A stretch of 64,000 bases of DNA. Origin: Streptomyces sp. Ag109_O5-1 (GTDB lineage: Bacteria; Actinomycetota; Actinomycetes; Streptomycetales; Streptomycetaceae). The notes beneath the pieces are model-generated. The model saw only the letters and a program-made list of their open reading frames with translations, was not told the origin of the DNA and made no database searches. The translations under genes were made by a program, and so were the position numbers. Within the stretch, counting starts at the first letter, position 1, and the number at the start of each line of letters is the position of its first letter. The stretch is from the NCBI RefSeq assembly GCF_003814875.1, contig NZ_RKQF01000001.1, positions 8,618,001 through 8,682,000 of the forward strand. Reading direction: 5' to 3'. Below, in pieces: positions 8,797 through 17,831 of the stretch.

Positions 8797-9951
8797 ATGC
8801 GCACCATCCTGATCACCGGCCCCGGCGGCAGCGGCCGTACGACCGTCGCCGCGGCCACCGCCCTGCGCGCCGCAGGCGAGGACACCCCCACCCTCGTACT
8901 CAGCGCCGACCGCGCGGACACCCTCGGCGCCGCCCTGGGCACGGCGACAGGACCGGAGCCGACCCCCGTCACCGACACCCTCACCGCCTGGCGCCCCGAC
9001 GCGGCCGCCCGCTTCCGTGAGGACCTCACCGCCTTCCAGACCCGTGCCGCGAACGTCCTCGACCTTCTCGGCGCCTCCCGTCTGGACGCCGAGGAGCTCA
9101 CCCCGCTCCCCGGCGCCGAGGAACTCTCCTTCCTCCGCGCCCTGCGCGACGCCGCCCTCTCCGAGCGCTACGAGCTGCTCGTCGTGGACCTCCCGCCGGT
9201 CTCCCCGGCCCTCGCCCTGCTCGCCCTCCCCGAGGAGCTGCGCCGCTATCTGCGCCGGCTGCTCCCGCCCGAGCGGCAGGCGGCCCGCGCCCTGCGCCCC
9301 GTCCTCGGCCGCCTCGCAGGCGTCCCCATGCCCGCCGACTGGCTGTACGAGACGGCAGCCCGCTGGGACGTCGAGCTGGCCGCCGTGGAGGCCGTGCTCG
9401 CCGACCGCCGCACCTCCGTACGCCTGGTCGCCGAACCCGGTCCGGCCGGTGCCGACGCCGTCCGCACCGCCCGCCTCGGCCTCGCCCTGCGCGGCCTGCG
9501 CGCCGACACCCTGGTCGCCAACCGGGTGCTGCCCGAGGGCATGCCCCTGCACAACCTCGTCGCCCAGCAGCGCAAGGCCCTCGCGGAGTGGGGAGAGGCG
9601 TTCGACGTCACCCCTGTTCCCCACCTCGGCCACGACCCGCGCGGCACCGACGACCTCGCCGCGCTCGCCGTGCCCGGCGTCAACACCGTGACCGCCCCGG
9701 TCGAGTGGCCCGTCGCCGACCGTATCGAGGCGGACGGCGTCCTGGTCTGGCACATCCCGCTGCCCGGCGCGATACGGGACGGCCTCGACCTCGTCCGGCG
9801 CGGCGACGAGGTCGTGATCACCGTCGGCGGCTTCCGCCGCATCGTCGCCCTGCCGTCGGCCCTGCGCCGCTGCACCGTCGCCGGGGCCGCCCTGCGCGAC
9901 GGCGAGCTGCGGCTCCGCTTCGCGCCCGACCCCGATCTGTGGCCGCGCTGA
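8797..9951 (+). CDS. ArsA-family P-loop ATPase with C-terminal HSP20-like domain
   Basis: The 384-residue protein opens with RTILITGPGGSGRTTVAAATAL, a deviant Walker A (GPGGSGRTT, Arg where ArsA has Lys) at residues 9-17. Further ArsA-like elements follow: DLPPVSPALALLALPEELRRYL and TLVANRVLPEGMP. The last 90 residues (RRGDEVVITVGGFRRIVALPSALRRC...GELRLRF) form the beta-rich ArsA_HSP20 module seen in actinobacterial and plant versions. It is probably a cytoplasmic dimeric ATPase in membrane-protein targeting or sorting rather than arsenite export, since no arsenic genes are near. M. tuberculosis Rv2184c is the likely counterpart. TACGGT eight bases before ATG 8797 and no ribosome site suggest leaderless translation. 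Confidence 0.82.
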   Translation: MRTILITGPGGSGRTTVAAATALRAAGEDTPTLVLSADRADTLGAALGTATGPEPTPVTDTLTAWRPDAAARFREDLTAFQTRAANVLDLLGASRLDAEELTPLPGAEELSFLRALRDAALSERYELLVVDLPPVSPALALLALPEELRRYLRRLLPPERQAARALRPVLGRLAGVPMPADWLYETAARWDVELAAVEAVLADRRTSVRLVAEPGPAGADAVRTARLGLALRGLRADTLVANRVLPEGMPLHNLVAQQRKALAEWGEAFDVTPVPHLGHDPRGTDDLAALAVPGVNTVTAPVEWPVADRIEADGVLVWHIPLPGAIRDGLDLVRRGDEVVITVGGFRRIVALPSALRRCTVAGAALRDGELRLRFAPDPDLWPR

Positions 9952-10014
9952 CGGTGAAACCGGTACGCCCGTTCGGGTAACGTCGTAGAGACGAATTGTA
10001 GTCAGGAGTCCGTC

Positions 10015-10476
10015 ATGAGCGAAGAGCGCCCCACAGCCGACGCCTCCGAGGAAGCGGACGAGGTACGGGCGACCGACGACGACGCCTGGGCCACGGCCTG
10101 TGCCGAGGACCTGGCGCGGGAGAAGGCCCGCCGCCGCTCCGAGTACGGGCCGACCCCAGGATCGGCCGCCGAGGAACTGCGCAAGCTCGTCGACGCCGTC
10201 GCCGACAAGCTTTCCGGCCTGCAGACCCCCCTCCTCGGGGCGGTCGCGGGCCCCGCCGCCCAGCAGGTGGTCCGGCAGGTCGTACAGCAGGCGAAGAACG
10301 CCGTCGACCCCGTCATAGAGCGCAACCCGGACGTCTTCGACCACCTGGCCGCCGCCGGCAGCGAACTCCTCGCGGCCTACCGCTCGGCGGTCCAGCACCA
10401 GGAGACCCGCTGGACCTCCGGCACCCACGACAAGGGCGACGACCCCGGCCCCGGCGAACGCATCGATCTCGACTGA
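10015..10476 (+). CDS. DUF5304-type hypothetical protein
   Basis: A 153-residue soluble acidic protein with no membrane segment. A charged N-terminus (many Asp/Glu) leads into AWATACAEDLAREKARRRSEYG, then a helical core GSAAEELRKLVDAVADKLSGLQ and VVRQVVQQAKNAVDPVIERNPDVFDHLAAAGSELLAAYRSAV. I recall this pattern as DUF5304, a streptomycete family found between the ArsA-like gene and glucokinase. Function is unknown. AGGAG at about 10003-10008 supports ATG 10015. No catalytic motif is visible; the helices could mediate protein interaction. Confidence 0.7.
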   Translation: MSEERPTADASEEADEVRATDDDAWATACAEDLAREKARRRSEYGPTPGSAAEELRKLVDAVADKLSGLQTPLLGAVAGPAAQQVVRQVVQQAKNAVDPVIERNPDVFDHLAAAGSELLAAYRSAVQHQETRWTSGTHDKGDDPGPGERIDLD

Positions 10477-10681
10477 CAGCCCCCTGAAGACCCAGCCCGC
10501 GGGTTCCCCCGGCGGCGTTGTCGTCGGTTTCCCCATCGCTGCGCGTTGACTCCCTCCTCCGCCTTGCAGCTGCACGCACCAGACGCCGCCCGGCCCGCCC
10601 TCCGGGCGGACGACGGGAACCCGACGGCAGGGCCTCGGGTACGGTTGGCCGTAGCGGGGTTCGACCGGAACTGAGGGATTC

Positions 10682-11635
10682 ATGGGACTCACCATCGGCG
10701 TCGACATCGGCGGCACGAAGATCGCGGCCGGCGTGGTCGATGAGGAAGGCAACATCCTCTCGACCCACAAGGTGCCGACCCCGGGCACGGCCGAGGGCAT
10801 CGTGGACGCCATTGCTTCCGCCGTAGAGGGCGCCCGCGCCGGGCACGAGATCGTCGGCGTGGGCATCGGCGCGGCCGGTTACGTGAACCGGCAGCGCTCC
10901 ACGGTCTACTTCGCGCCCAACATCGACTGGCGCCAGGAGCCGCTGAAGGAGAAGGTCGAGGCCCGCGTCGGCCTCCCCGTGGTCGTGGAGAACGACGCCA
11001 ACGCCGCCGCCTGGGGCGAGTACAAGTTCGGCGCCGGCAAGGGCCACCGCAACGTCATCTGCATCACCCTCGGCACCGGCCTCGGCGGCGGCATCATCAT
11101 CGGCAACAAGCTGCGCCGCGGGCACTTCGGCGTCGCCGCCGAGTTCGGTCACATCCGGATGGTCCCGGACGGGCTGCTGTGCGGCTGCGGCTCGCAGGGC
11201 TGCTGGGAGCAGTACGCCTCCGGCCGCGCCCTCGTCCGCTACGCCAAGCAGCGCGCCAACGCCACCCCCGAGGCCGCCGAGATCCTGCTCGGCCTCGGCG
11301 ACGGCAGCCCCGACGGCATCGAGGGCAAGCACATCTCCATGGCCGCCCGCCAGGGCGACCCGGTGGCCGTCGACTCCTACCGGGAGCTCGCCCGCTGGGC
11401 CGGCGCCGGCCTCGCCGACCTGGCCTCCCTCTTCGACCCCTCCGCCTTCATCGTCGGCGGTGGCCTCTCCGACGAGGGTGAACTGGTCCTGGACCCGATC
11501 CGCAAGTCCTACAAGCGCTGGCTGGTCGGCGGCAACTGGCGCCCGGTCGCCGAGGTCATCGCCGCCCAGCTGGGCAACGAGGCGGGCCTGGTGGGCGCGG
11601 CCGACCTGGCACGGGAACCCGACCCGATCATGTAA
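10682..11635 (+). CDS. glkA: ROK-family glucokinase
   Basis: A 317-residue ROK sugar kinase. It has the N-terminal phosphate-binding loop GVDIGGTKIAAGVVD, ENDANAAAWGEYKFGAGKG with the catalytic Asp, GTGLGGGIIIGN, and the zinc-binding CGCGSQGCWEQYASG. There is no N-terminal helix-turn-helix, so this is the kinase and not a ROK repressor. It phosphorylates glucose with ATP to glucose 6-phosphate. In S. coelicolor the matching enzyme GlkA is also needed for glucose repression, independent of flux. GAGGGA about five bases ahead of ATG 10682 is a clear ribosome site. The 205-bp upstream gap holds the promoter, but I see no single convincing box. Confidence 0.93.
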   Translation: MGLTIGVDIGGTKIAAGVVDEEGNILSTHKVPTPGTAEGIVDAIASAVEGARAGHEIVGVGIGAAGYVNRQRSTVYFAPNIDWRQEPLKEKVEARVGLPVVVENDANAAAWGEYKFGAGKGHRNVICITLGTGLGGGIIIGNKLRRGHFGVAAEFGHIRMVPDGLLCGCGSQGCWEQYASGRALVRYAKQRANATPEAAEILLGLGDGSPDGIEGKHISMAARQGDPVAVDSYRELARWAGAGLADLASLFDPSAFIVGGGLSDEGELVLDPIRKSYKRWLVGGNWRPVAEVIAAQLGNEAGLVGAADLAREPDPIM

Positions 11636-11805
11636 ATGCGGCCCACTGGCCCCACCTGCCTTTGAGGGGCGCGGGGCGGTAGTCGACTTGCGGCTACCGC
11701 CGCGCGGGCGCGGCCAGCCGCAACGCACCGGCGGTCGCGCACAGACCTCGCGCCCCGAGCCATTGGGCGCGCGGCCGTTTCCTCTGCCGCGTACAGTTGA
11801 TCCAC

Positions 11806-12555
11806 ATGGCGCCGCTCCCCAACTCCCACACAGAGCCCGACGGTTCCGCCGTCATCCGCGTCCTCGGCTACAACATCCGCTCCATGCGGGACGACACCGA
11901 CGCTCTCGCCCGGGTCATCAGGGCCTGCGCCCCCGACCTGGTCCTCGTCCAGGAAGCCCCCCGCTTCTTCCGCTGGCGCAAGAAGCTCGCCCGCCTGGCC
12001 TCGGCCGCGGACCTGGTGATCCTCACCGGAGGCGCCACCGCGGCGGGCCCGGCGATCCTCTGCGACCTCCGTGCCACTGTCGAGCACACCGAGGACGTCC
12101 TGCTCCCGCTCACCCCCGGCCTGCACCGCCGCGGCTTCGCGACAGCGACCGTCCGCTTCGGCGGCGCCCGCCTCGGCGTCACCAGCTTCCACCTCAGCCT
12201 GCAGCAGGACGAGCGCTACGAGCAGGGCGGCATGCTCCTCGACCGGCTCGCCGGCCTGGGCGTGGAGCACGCCATCGCGGGCGGCGACCTCAACGACCGC
12301 CCCGACGGCCGCACCTTCCGCCGCCTGGCCGACACCCTCCAGGACTGCCGTACCACCGCGCCCTGGGGCGGCGAGTTCACCTCCTGGTCCACCGCCCCCC
12401 ACCAGCGCATCGACGCTATCTTCGCGACGAAGGGCATCGAGGTGCTCGGCTGCGGCGTACCGACGGACCTCCCCGGCATCACCGACGCGGACCTGAGGGC
12501 GGCCACGGACCATCTCCCGGTCCTGGCCGCCCTCAGGGTCCCCGCCGCCTCCTAG
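11806..12555 (+). CDS. Endonuclease/exonuclease/phosphatase (EEP) family protein
   Basis: A 249-residue protein with the EEP/DNase I fold. In order: RVLGYNIRSMRDD (Asn metal site), PDLVLVQEAP (catalytic Glu), GVTSFHLSLQQDERYEQ (His), GGDLNDRPDG (GDxN, Asp/Asn pair) and the closing ATDHLPVLAAL with the general-base His of the SDHxP motif. All catalytic positions are kept, so it should be an active Mg-dependent phosphodiesterase; whether it cuts nucleic acid, lipid or another phosphate ester is not clear. No signal peptide is visible. ATG 11806 lies eight bases after TACAGT (11792-11797) with no ribosome site, suggesting a leaderless message. It converges on the sigma-linked gene with only 4 bp between stops. 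Confidence 0.82.
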   Translation: MAPLPNSHTEPDGSAVIRVLGYNIRSMRDDTDALARVIRACAPDLVLVQEAPRFFRWRKKLARLASAADLVILTGGATAAGPAILCDLRATVEHTEDVLLPLTPGLHRRGFATATVRFGGARLGVTSFHLSLQQDERYEQGGMLLDRLAGLGVEHAIAGGDLNDRPDGRTFRRLADTLQDCRTTAPWGGEFTSWSTAPHQRIDAIFATKGIEVLGCGVPTDLPGITDADLRAATDHLPVLAALRVPAAS

Positions 12556-12559
12556 CGCC

Positions 12560-13564
12560 CTACGGCCGCTGCTTCACCCTGTCCACGACGGCCCAGCTGT
12601 CGAGATACGAGAGCTGGGTGTACGTCTTCATGGCCGCGCCGTCGCCCGAGGTGCGTACGTCGCGGAAGCCGAGGAACTCGTACGTCACGGGGTCGAAGAT
12701 GAAGTAGCCGCCGAAGCCCACCGAACCCTTCGGGAGCGTCGGGTCGTCGTACGTGATGGCCACGCCGGTACGCCCCTTCGCGTCCTTCTGACCCGGCACC
12801 ACCTTCACACCCGGCACCATGCCGAGCGCCTCGTACGCCGCCGGACGCAGTCCTTCCGGCATCACCGGGACCAGCTCCAGCAGCCCGGCCAGGCTGAAGT
12901 GGACGTTCGACCACTCCACATCGTTCAGGTCGTCGAGGGAGGCGGCCCGGCCGCCGTACCAGTCCGTGATCGACAGGATCAGCCGCTTCGGGTCGGTCGG
13001 CAGTTTCCGCAGCGTTCCCCAGTCCCGAGGCGGCCAGATACGCTCGTCGGCCTTCAGCGGCGGCGTCCACCAGCCCTTTCCGATCTCCATGACCCAGGAC
13101 CGCTTGGAGCCGTCCACCGACCGCCAGTTCTCGTCGACATAGCTCTTCGTGACACCGGTCTTCTGGTCGGTCTCCTTGATGATCTCCTTGGTGTAGATGA
13201 ACTGGTCGTCGCGCGGGCTGGCCGTCCGCTCGTGCTCGCGCGCATAGGCGGCGGCCCCCTTCAGGACCGTCTGCGCGCTCACGTTCCGCATCGCGGGCGC
13301 ACTGGTCGCCGGCGGCTCCGCCGTGTGGTGCGTGCGGGGGCCGTGGTCGTCCCCGACGGCGACCAGTACGGCGCCGGCGACCACGGCGGCGAGCGCGCCG
13401 GACAGGGCGATACGCAGGAGGGGGCGGTGGGGCCGTACGCGCACGGCAGGCTCGTTGACCGCCGTGAGCAGGCGGGCCCGCACCCGCCGTCTGGTCTCGT
13501 CGTCGAGCGGGGGAGCCCCCGTGTCGAAGTCCCTCAGTTCGCGCAGTTCGTCGATGTCACGCAT
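12560..13564 (-). CDS. CU044_5270-family membrane protein paired with ECF sigma factor
   Basis: The 334-residue protein has a cytoplasmic N-terminus of about 45 residues (MRDIDELRELRDFDTGAPPL...), one membrane helix (LLRIALSGALAAVVAGAVLVAV) and a long external domain with WGTLRKLPTDPKRL and DPVTYEFLGFRDVR. Actinobacterial CU044_5270 proteins have this layout and nearly always follow an ECF sigma gene. The ATG at 13564 overlaps the end of the sigma gene by 8 bp, which points to translational coupling. By analogy it could be the anti-sigma factor or an exported target that senses the cell surface. That role is inferred; there is no HxxxCxxC zinc anti-sigma motif. Confidence 0.78.
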   Translation of the reverse strand: MRDIDELRELRDFDTGAPPLDDETRRRVRARLLTAVNEPAVRVRPHRPLLRIALSGALAAVVAGAVLVAVGDDHGPRTHHTAEPPATSAPAMRNVSAQTVLKGAAAYAREHERTASPRDDQFIYTKEIIKETDQKTGVTKSYVDENWRSVDGSKRSWVMEIGKGWWTPPLKADERIWPPRDWGTLRKLPTDPKRLILSITDWYGGRAASLDDLNDVEWSNVHFSLAGLLELVPVMPEGLRPAAYEALGMVPGVKVVPGQKDAKGRTGVAITYDDPTLPKGSVGFGGYFIFDPVTYEFLGFRDVRTSGDGAAMKTYTQLSYLDSWAVVDRVKQRP

Positions 13565-14177
13565 GGGCGTCTGCCTCTCGGAAAGCCGTCGGATCGGTGC
13601 CGCCCAGTGCTTCGCGCAATCTGCTGCGGGCCCGGTGCAGCCGCGATCTGACCGTGCCGACCGGCACTCCCAGCGCCAGGGCCACCTCCTCGTAGTCGAG
13701 GTCGCCCCAGGCCACCAGGAGCACCACATCGCGATGCCGGGCCGACAGCCCGGCCAGCGCGGCCGCCAGGTCCCGACGCACCCCCGTGGCACCGGCCCTG
13801 GCGACCGCGCGATCCGCGACCGGTTCCTCGTGCTCGACCGGCGCCGGGACCTGGGCGAGCGCCTTGAAGCGGCGTGCCTCGGCCCGGCGATGCCGGCCCA
13901 CGAGGTTGGTCGCGATGCCGAACAGCCACGGACGGGCGTCGGCACGCGTGAGGTCGTAGGTCTTGCGTTTCTGGAAGGCGGTGACGAAGGTCTCCGCCAT
14001 CAGGTCCTCCGCCGCCTCTGGACCGAGCCGTCTCGCCGCGTAACGGTGCACGGCGTCGGCATGGCGGTCGTAGAGCGCGGCGAATGCTTCGGGCTCGTCC
14101 CGGGACCGCTCGATCACGCAGGCGTCACTCTCCCCGCGATCCTCCGCGCGGGTACCGACGCCCGGTCCGACGGTCAT
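13557..14177 (-). CDS. ECF-type RNA polymerase sigma factor
   Basis: A 206-residue sigma-70 family protein with regions 2 and 4 only. Region 2 is FAALYDRHADAVHRYAARRLGPEAAEDLMAETFV, followed by ARPWLFGIATNLVGRHRRAE. Region 4 is GLSARHRDVVLLVAWGDLDYEEVALALGVPVGTVRSRLHRARSRLREAL, with the helix-turn-helix that reads the -35 element. ATG 14177 is preceded by GAGGAGCC on the minus strand; frames open further upstream, but that leader crosses the hairpin at 14299-14325 and is not protein-like. It forms a two-gene unit with the overlapping membrane protein. Its promoter target is unknown. Confidence 0.9.
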   Translation of the reverse strand: MTVGPGVGTRAEDRGESDACVIERSRDEPEAFAALYDRHADAVHRYAARRLGPEAAEDLMAETFVTAFQKRKTYDLTRADARPWLFGIATNLVGRHRRAEARRFKALAQVPAPVEHEEPVADRAVARAGATGVRRDLAAALAGLSARHRDVVLLVAWGDLDYEEVALALGVPVGTVRSRLHRARSRLREALGGTDPTAFREADAHA

Positions 14178-14298
14178 CGGGGCTCCTCTCGTTCGTCCGA
14201 ACGCCTCGAAGGCTTGGGCTTGTTGGTTCACCTCTCCTTCGCCGCTCGGCGGAATCGAGTTCCCTTTCGGGACGGGGGCCGTGCCCGGAAACGCGAGA

Positions 14299-14325
14299 GC
14301 CCGTCCGGAGCGACTCCGGACGGGC
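14299..14325 (-). terminator. Intrinsic terminator-like hairpin
   Basis: GCCCGTCCGGAG, a three-base loop CGA, and CTCCGGACGGGC form a perfect 12-bp stem. It lies 22 bp past the stop of the small membrane-protein gene (14347) on the minus strand and upstream of the sigma gene. It would therefore end the esterase-membrane protein transcript and insulate the sigma promoter. There is no strong U-run, as is usual in streptomycetes. Confidence 0.7.
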
Positions 14326-14346
14326 CCTCGGGCGGGAGCTGATCGG

Positions 14347-14946
14347 TCAGACGACGGCACCCCGCCCGGGGTCGCCGTCCTCGTCGTCATCCGTCTTCAT
14401 ACGGGTCACCAGCGTGACGAACCCGCCGAGGAACCCGCCGATGCCCAGCGTCGCCAGCCACCAGGTCATGTCCCAGCCGAGCAGCACCGCGAGCAGCAGC
14501 AGGACCGGTCCGCCCACCACGCCCAGCCAGGCGAACTTGGCCGTGGCGTCGGCGGTCGGCAGCGGCGGCGGCTCGGGCGGCACGAAGTGCCCCTCGTCGT
14601 CATCGTCGAAGTCGTCCTCGGACGGCTCCGGCGCCGTGTAGTCACGCGGTCCGCCCACCCCGGGCGCGAAGGAGATGGAGCTGCCCAGCGGCTTCGCGGG
14701 CCGCTGCTCCTCGGCCGCCCCCGCATCGGTGTCGGTCTCGTCCTCTTCGGTCGCCGGCAGCGCCAGATCCTCCACCGGCTTGTAGGGCTTCGCGCCCGGC
14801 GGGTCCGGCGGCTCCTCGCCGTACCCCGCGACGATCGCCGCCCAGGCGGCCTCCTCGTCGAAGGGCACTCCCTTCTCGTCCGGCTCGCGGTCCTCGCGGT
14901 CGGAGTCGTGCTCAGCCAACTGCGGCCGTCCCTTCCTTGCCGACAC
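14347..14946 (-). CDS. Small membrane protein with acidic, Pro-rich N-terminal tail
   Basis: A protein of up to 199 residues that I cannot assign to a named function. The N-terminal 130 residues are hydrophilic, acidic and low in complexity (EDREPDEKG, EEDETDTDAG, EPSEDDFDDDDEG, VPPEPPPLP). They are followed by two closely spaced membrane helices (FAWLGVVGGPVLLLLAVLLGW and WLATLGIGGFLGGFVTLV) and a short charged tail. The start is unsure: ATG 14946 overlaps the esterase gene by 35 bp, while TTG 14919 follows AAGGAAGG and would overlap by 8 bp. It is the second gene of a unit with the esterase and ends before a strong hairpin. Confidence 0.72.
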   Translation of the reverse strand: MSARKGRPQLAEHDSDREDREPDEKGVPFDEEAAWAAIVAGYGEEPPDPPGAKPYKPVEDLALPATEEDETDTDAGAAEEQRPAKPLGSSISFAPGVGGPRDYTAPEPSEDDFDDDDEGHFVPPEPPPLPTADATAKFAWLGVVGGPVLLLLAVLLGWDMTWWLATLGIGGFLGGFVTLVTRMKTDDDEDGDPGRGAVV

Positions 14947-15709
14947 TGGGTGCGAGCCGGCCGATGAAGGCGAGGCTCTCCTCGAGGATCCGGTCCGCGT
15001 CGTGGTCCAACGTCGCCACGTGGTAACTCTGTTCCAGCACGACCTCCGTTACGTCTGTGGAGGACACCCGGCTCAGGATCCGGGCGGAATCGACCGCCGG
15101 AACCACATGGTCCTGGGCGCTGCGCAGGAGCAGCAGCGGCTGGGTCACCTGCGGAAGCTCGCCGTCCACCTTGCGGAAGAAGTTCCGCAGGGAATGCGCG
15201 CAGTGCAGCGGCACCCGGTCGTACCCCACCTCCGCGGCGCCCGGCTTGGCGATGTCGCTGGCGATACCGGGGGCCGTGCGCACCAGATGCCGGGCCACCG
15301 GAAGGGCGTACGCCGAAAGGCCGTGCACCTTGTTCGCCGGGTTGACGACCACCACACCGTCCACACCCGCACCGTTCTTCGCGGCCAGCCGCAGCGCCAG
15401 CGTGCCGCCCATGGACAGGCCCGCCACGAACACCCGGGAGCAGCGCTCCCGCAGCAGCCGCAGCTCGCGGTCCACCTCCGCGTACCAGTCCTGCCAGCCG
15501 GTGACCGCCATGTCCTCCCAGCGGGTGCCATGCCCGGGCAGCAGGGGCAGGGACACGGACAGGCCGTGTGCCGCAAGGTGCTCCGCCCAGGGGCGCAGCG
15601 ACTGAGGCGAACCGGTGAAACCGTGACAGAGGAGGACACCGACCTCCCCGCCGTCATGGCGGTACGGCTCGGCTCCGGGGAGAACCGGCACCTTCGGTCT
15701 CCAATTCAT
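14912..15709 (-). CDS. Alpha/beta hydrolase, Est30-like carboxylesterase/monoacylglycerol lipase
   Basis: A 265-residue serine hydrolase. HGFTG near residue 30 gives the oxyanion loop, GLSMGG near residue 98 the nucleophile elbow, LRSAQDHVVP the catalytic Asp, and SYHVATLDHD the catalytic His. The layout matches the compact carboxylesterase Est30 type, which cleaves short acyl esters or monoacylglycerols in the cytoplasm. There is no signal peptide. The gene sits next to, and divergent from, a PlsC acyltransferase, which fits a lipid-turnover setting. Its stop lies inside the next gene, so the two are probably co-transcribed and coupled. Confidence 0.87.
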   Translation of the reverse strand: MNWRPKVPVLPGAEPYRHDGGEVGVLLCHGFTGSPQSLRPWAEHLAAHGLSVSLPLLPGHGTRWEDMAVTGWQDWYAEVDRELRLLRERCSRVFVAGLSMGGTLALRLAAKNGAGVDGVVVVNPANKVHGLSAYALPVARHLVRTAPGIASDIAKPGAAEVGYDRVPLHCAHSLRNFFRKVDGELPQVTQPLLLLRSAQDHVVPAVDSARILSRVSSTDVTEVVLEQSYHVATLDHDADRILEESLAFIGRLAPSVGKEGTAAVG

Positions 15710-15854
15710 GAGAGGGCGGGAACTGGAAGGGGCACGAACGACGACTCCAGTTGTGTTTCACCGTACGCGACGGCACTGACACCGACCAGGGTCGTCGGGC
15801 TCATTCCCGGCGCTCCGGGTTAAGGTCTGATCGACGGAAACAGGAGGCACTCGG

Positions 15855-16580
15855 TTGTTGTACGGCGCGATGAAGGTCGCTATCGGGGGACCGCTCAAGG
15901 TCACCTTCAGACCCTGGGTGGAGGGCCTGGAGAACGTCCCGGCCGAGGGCCCGGCGATCCTGGCGAGTAACCACCTGTCCTTCTCGGACTCGTTCTTCCT
16001 GCCCGCGGTGCTGGACCGCAAGGTCACCTTCATCGCGAAGGCCGAGTACTTCACCACGCCCGGTGTGAAGGGCCGGCTGACGGCCGCCTTCTTCAAGGGC
16101 GTCGGCCAGCTCCCGGTGGACCGCTCCGGTGCGCGCGGTGCCGGTGAGGCGGCGGTCAAGAGCGGCATAGACGTGCTGGAGCGCGGTGAGCTGTTCGGTA
16201 TCTATCCGGAGGGCACCCGCTCGCCCGACGGCCGTCTCTACCGGGGCAAGCCCGGCGGCCTCGCGCGCGTGGCGCTCGCGACCGGCGCCCCGGTGATCCC
16301 GGTCGCCATGATCGACACGGAGAAGATCCAGCCGCCGGGGCAGGTGATGCCCAAGCTGATGCGGCCGGGCATCCGGATCGGCAAGGCCCTGGACTTCAGC
16401 CGTTACCAGGGCATGGAGCACGACCGGTTCGTGCTGCGCGCGGTGACCGACGAGGTCATGTACGAGATCATGAAGCTCTCCGGCCAGGAGTACGTCGACA
16501 TCTACGCGACCGCCGCCAAGCGGCAGATCGCCGAGGCCGCCAAGGCCGAGAAGGCCGAGAAGAAGACCGCCGGGTCGTAG
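15855..16580 (+). CDS. 1-acyl-sn-glycerol-3-phosphate acyltransferase (PlsC family)
   Basis: The 241-residue membrane-associated enzyme carries the acyltransferase motifs in order: NHLSFSD (NHx4D catalytic), FIAKAEYF, GIYPEGTRSPDG (EGTRS, phosphate binding) and VIPVAMI. It would add the second acyl chain to lysophosphatidic acid, giving phosphatidic acid for phospholipid and triacylglycerol synthesis. The Lys/Ala-rich end (AEAAKAEKAEKKTAGS) is typical of streptomycete homologues. I favour TTG 15855, seven bases after AGGAGG, although ATG 15870 is in frame and often annotated. M. tuberculosis Rv2182c occupies the same neighbourhood. Confidence 0.87.
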   Translation: MLYGAMKVAIGGPLKVTFRPWVEGLENVPAEGPAILASNHLSFSDSFFLPAVLDRKVTFIAKAEYFTTPGVKGRLTAAFFKGVGQLPVDRSGARGAGEAAVKSGIDVLERGELFGIYPEGTRSPDGRLYRGKPGGLARVALATGAPVIPVAMIDTEKIQPPGQVMPKLMRPGIRIGKALDFSRYQGMEHDRFVLRAVTDEVMYEIMKLSGQEYVDIYATAAKRQIAEAAKAEKAEKKTAGS

Positions 16581-16613
16581 GCCCGCGGCAGGGGGACAGG
16601 GGGGACCGGGGTC

Positions 16614-17831
16614 ATGGCCAAGCGGGAACGCGTCATCCGCATGTCGGTCGAGCAGCCCCTGTGGCGTGCGCTCACCGGCTACCGCGTACTGACCCTGCTG
16701 TACGCGATCGGCCTGTTCGCCTCCGCCTACGAGGACTACGACCGCCCCGGCGTCGCCATCGCCTACTTCGCCCTCCTGACCGTCTGGACGCTGGCGACCC
16801 TGCCCCGTGTGCAGAGCGCGGCTGCCTGCACCAAGCGCTTCCTCGCCGTCGACCTCGCGATCGCGATCACCGGCATCGTCCTGACGCCCTGGGTGGTCAC
16901 CCAGGGCCACATCGACCGCGGCGGACCGACCCTGCCGTCGATATGGACCGCCGGTTCGGTCCTCGCCTACGCCATCAAGGGCGGCTGGCGGTGGGCCGCC
17001 TTCGCCTCCACGCCGGTCGCCGTCGCCAACCTGGTCGAGCGCGGCCACCCGGCCCGCGACACCGTGCACAACGTGATCCTGGTCTGGGTCGCCTCCATCG
17101 CCATCGGGTACGTCGTCGAGGTCGCCCGCGCCTCCGAGCGCACCCTCGCCCGCGCCCTGGAGATCGAGGCGGCGACCCGGGAACGGGAGCGGCTGGCCCG
17201 GGACATCCACGACGGCGTGCTCCAGGTGCTGGCCATGGTGCAGCGGCGCAGTGTGCTCCTCGGCGGCGAGGCGGCCGAACTGGGGCGGATGGCGGGCGAG
17301 CAGGAGGTGGCACTGCGCACTCTGGTCTCCGGGGGCCTGGTGCCGCCCTCGCGGGCCTCGGAGGACGCGGCGCAGGGGGCACTCGTACGCCTGGTCGAGG
17401 ACGAGCCGGCGGACTCCGGCCCCGTCGATCTGCGCGTCCTGCTCGCGCCGTACGCCGGGTCCCGGGTCAGCCTGGCCGAGCCGGGCGCCCCGGTGGAGCT
17501 GCCGCCGGGGGCCGCGCGTGAGCTGGCCGCCGCCGTCGGCGCCGCCCTGGACAATGTGCGCAGGCACGCGGGCGAGCAGGCGCGGGCCTGGATCCTGGTC
17601 GAGGACGAGCCCGGCGAGATCGTGGTGACCGTGCGGGACGACGGCCCCGGCATCCCGGAGGGGCGGCTCGCCCAGGCCGAGGGGGAGGGGCGGCTCGGGG
17701 TGGCCCAGTCGATCCGGGGGCGGCTGCGCGACCTCGGCGGCAGCGCCGAGCTGGTCTCGGTCCCCGGGCAGGGCACGGAAGTGGAGTTGACGGTACCGAA
17801 GGTCTCCCCGGGGAAGGCGGAGCGGCGATGA
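16614..17831 (+). CDS. macS: Sensor histidine kinase, MacS-like
   Basis: A 405-residue membrane kinase. The N-terminal 165 residues hold about five membrane helices, followed by a short coiled linker (ALEIEAATRERERLARD). The phosphoacceptor box is DIHDGVLQVLAMVQRR with H199. The ATPase domain shows DNVRRHAGEQARAWI (N box) and VRDDGPGIPEG (G1), and a later GRLGVAQSI. This is the HisKA_3/NarL-type kinase class. The 4-bp overlap with the response regulator gene and the neighbourhood match the S. coelicolor MacRS system, which affects antibiotic production and development. The stimulus is unknown. Confidence 0.86.
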   Translation: MAKRERVIRMSVEQPLWRALTGYRVLTLLYAIGLFASAYEDYDRPGVAIAYFALLTVWTLATLPRVQSAAACTKRFLAVDLAIAITGIVLTPWVVTQGHIDRGGPTLPSIWTAGSVLAYAIKGGWRWAAFASTPVAVANLVERGHPARDTVHNVILVWVASIAIGYVVEVARASERTLARALEIEAATRERERLARDIHDGVLQVLAMVQRRSVLLGGEAAELGRMAGEQEVALRTLVSGGLVPPSRASEDAAQGALVRLVEDEPADSGPVDLRVLLAPYAGSRVSLAEPGAPVELPPGAARELAAAVGAALDNVRRHAGEQARAWILVEDEPGEIVVTVRDDGPGIPEGRLAQAEGEGRLGVAQSIRGRLRDLGGSAELVSVPGQGTEVELTVPKVSPGKAERR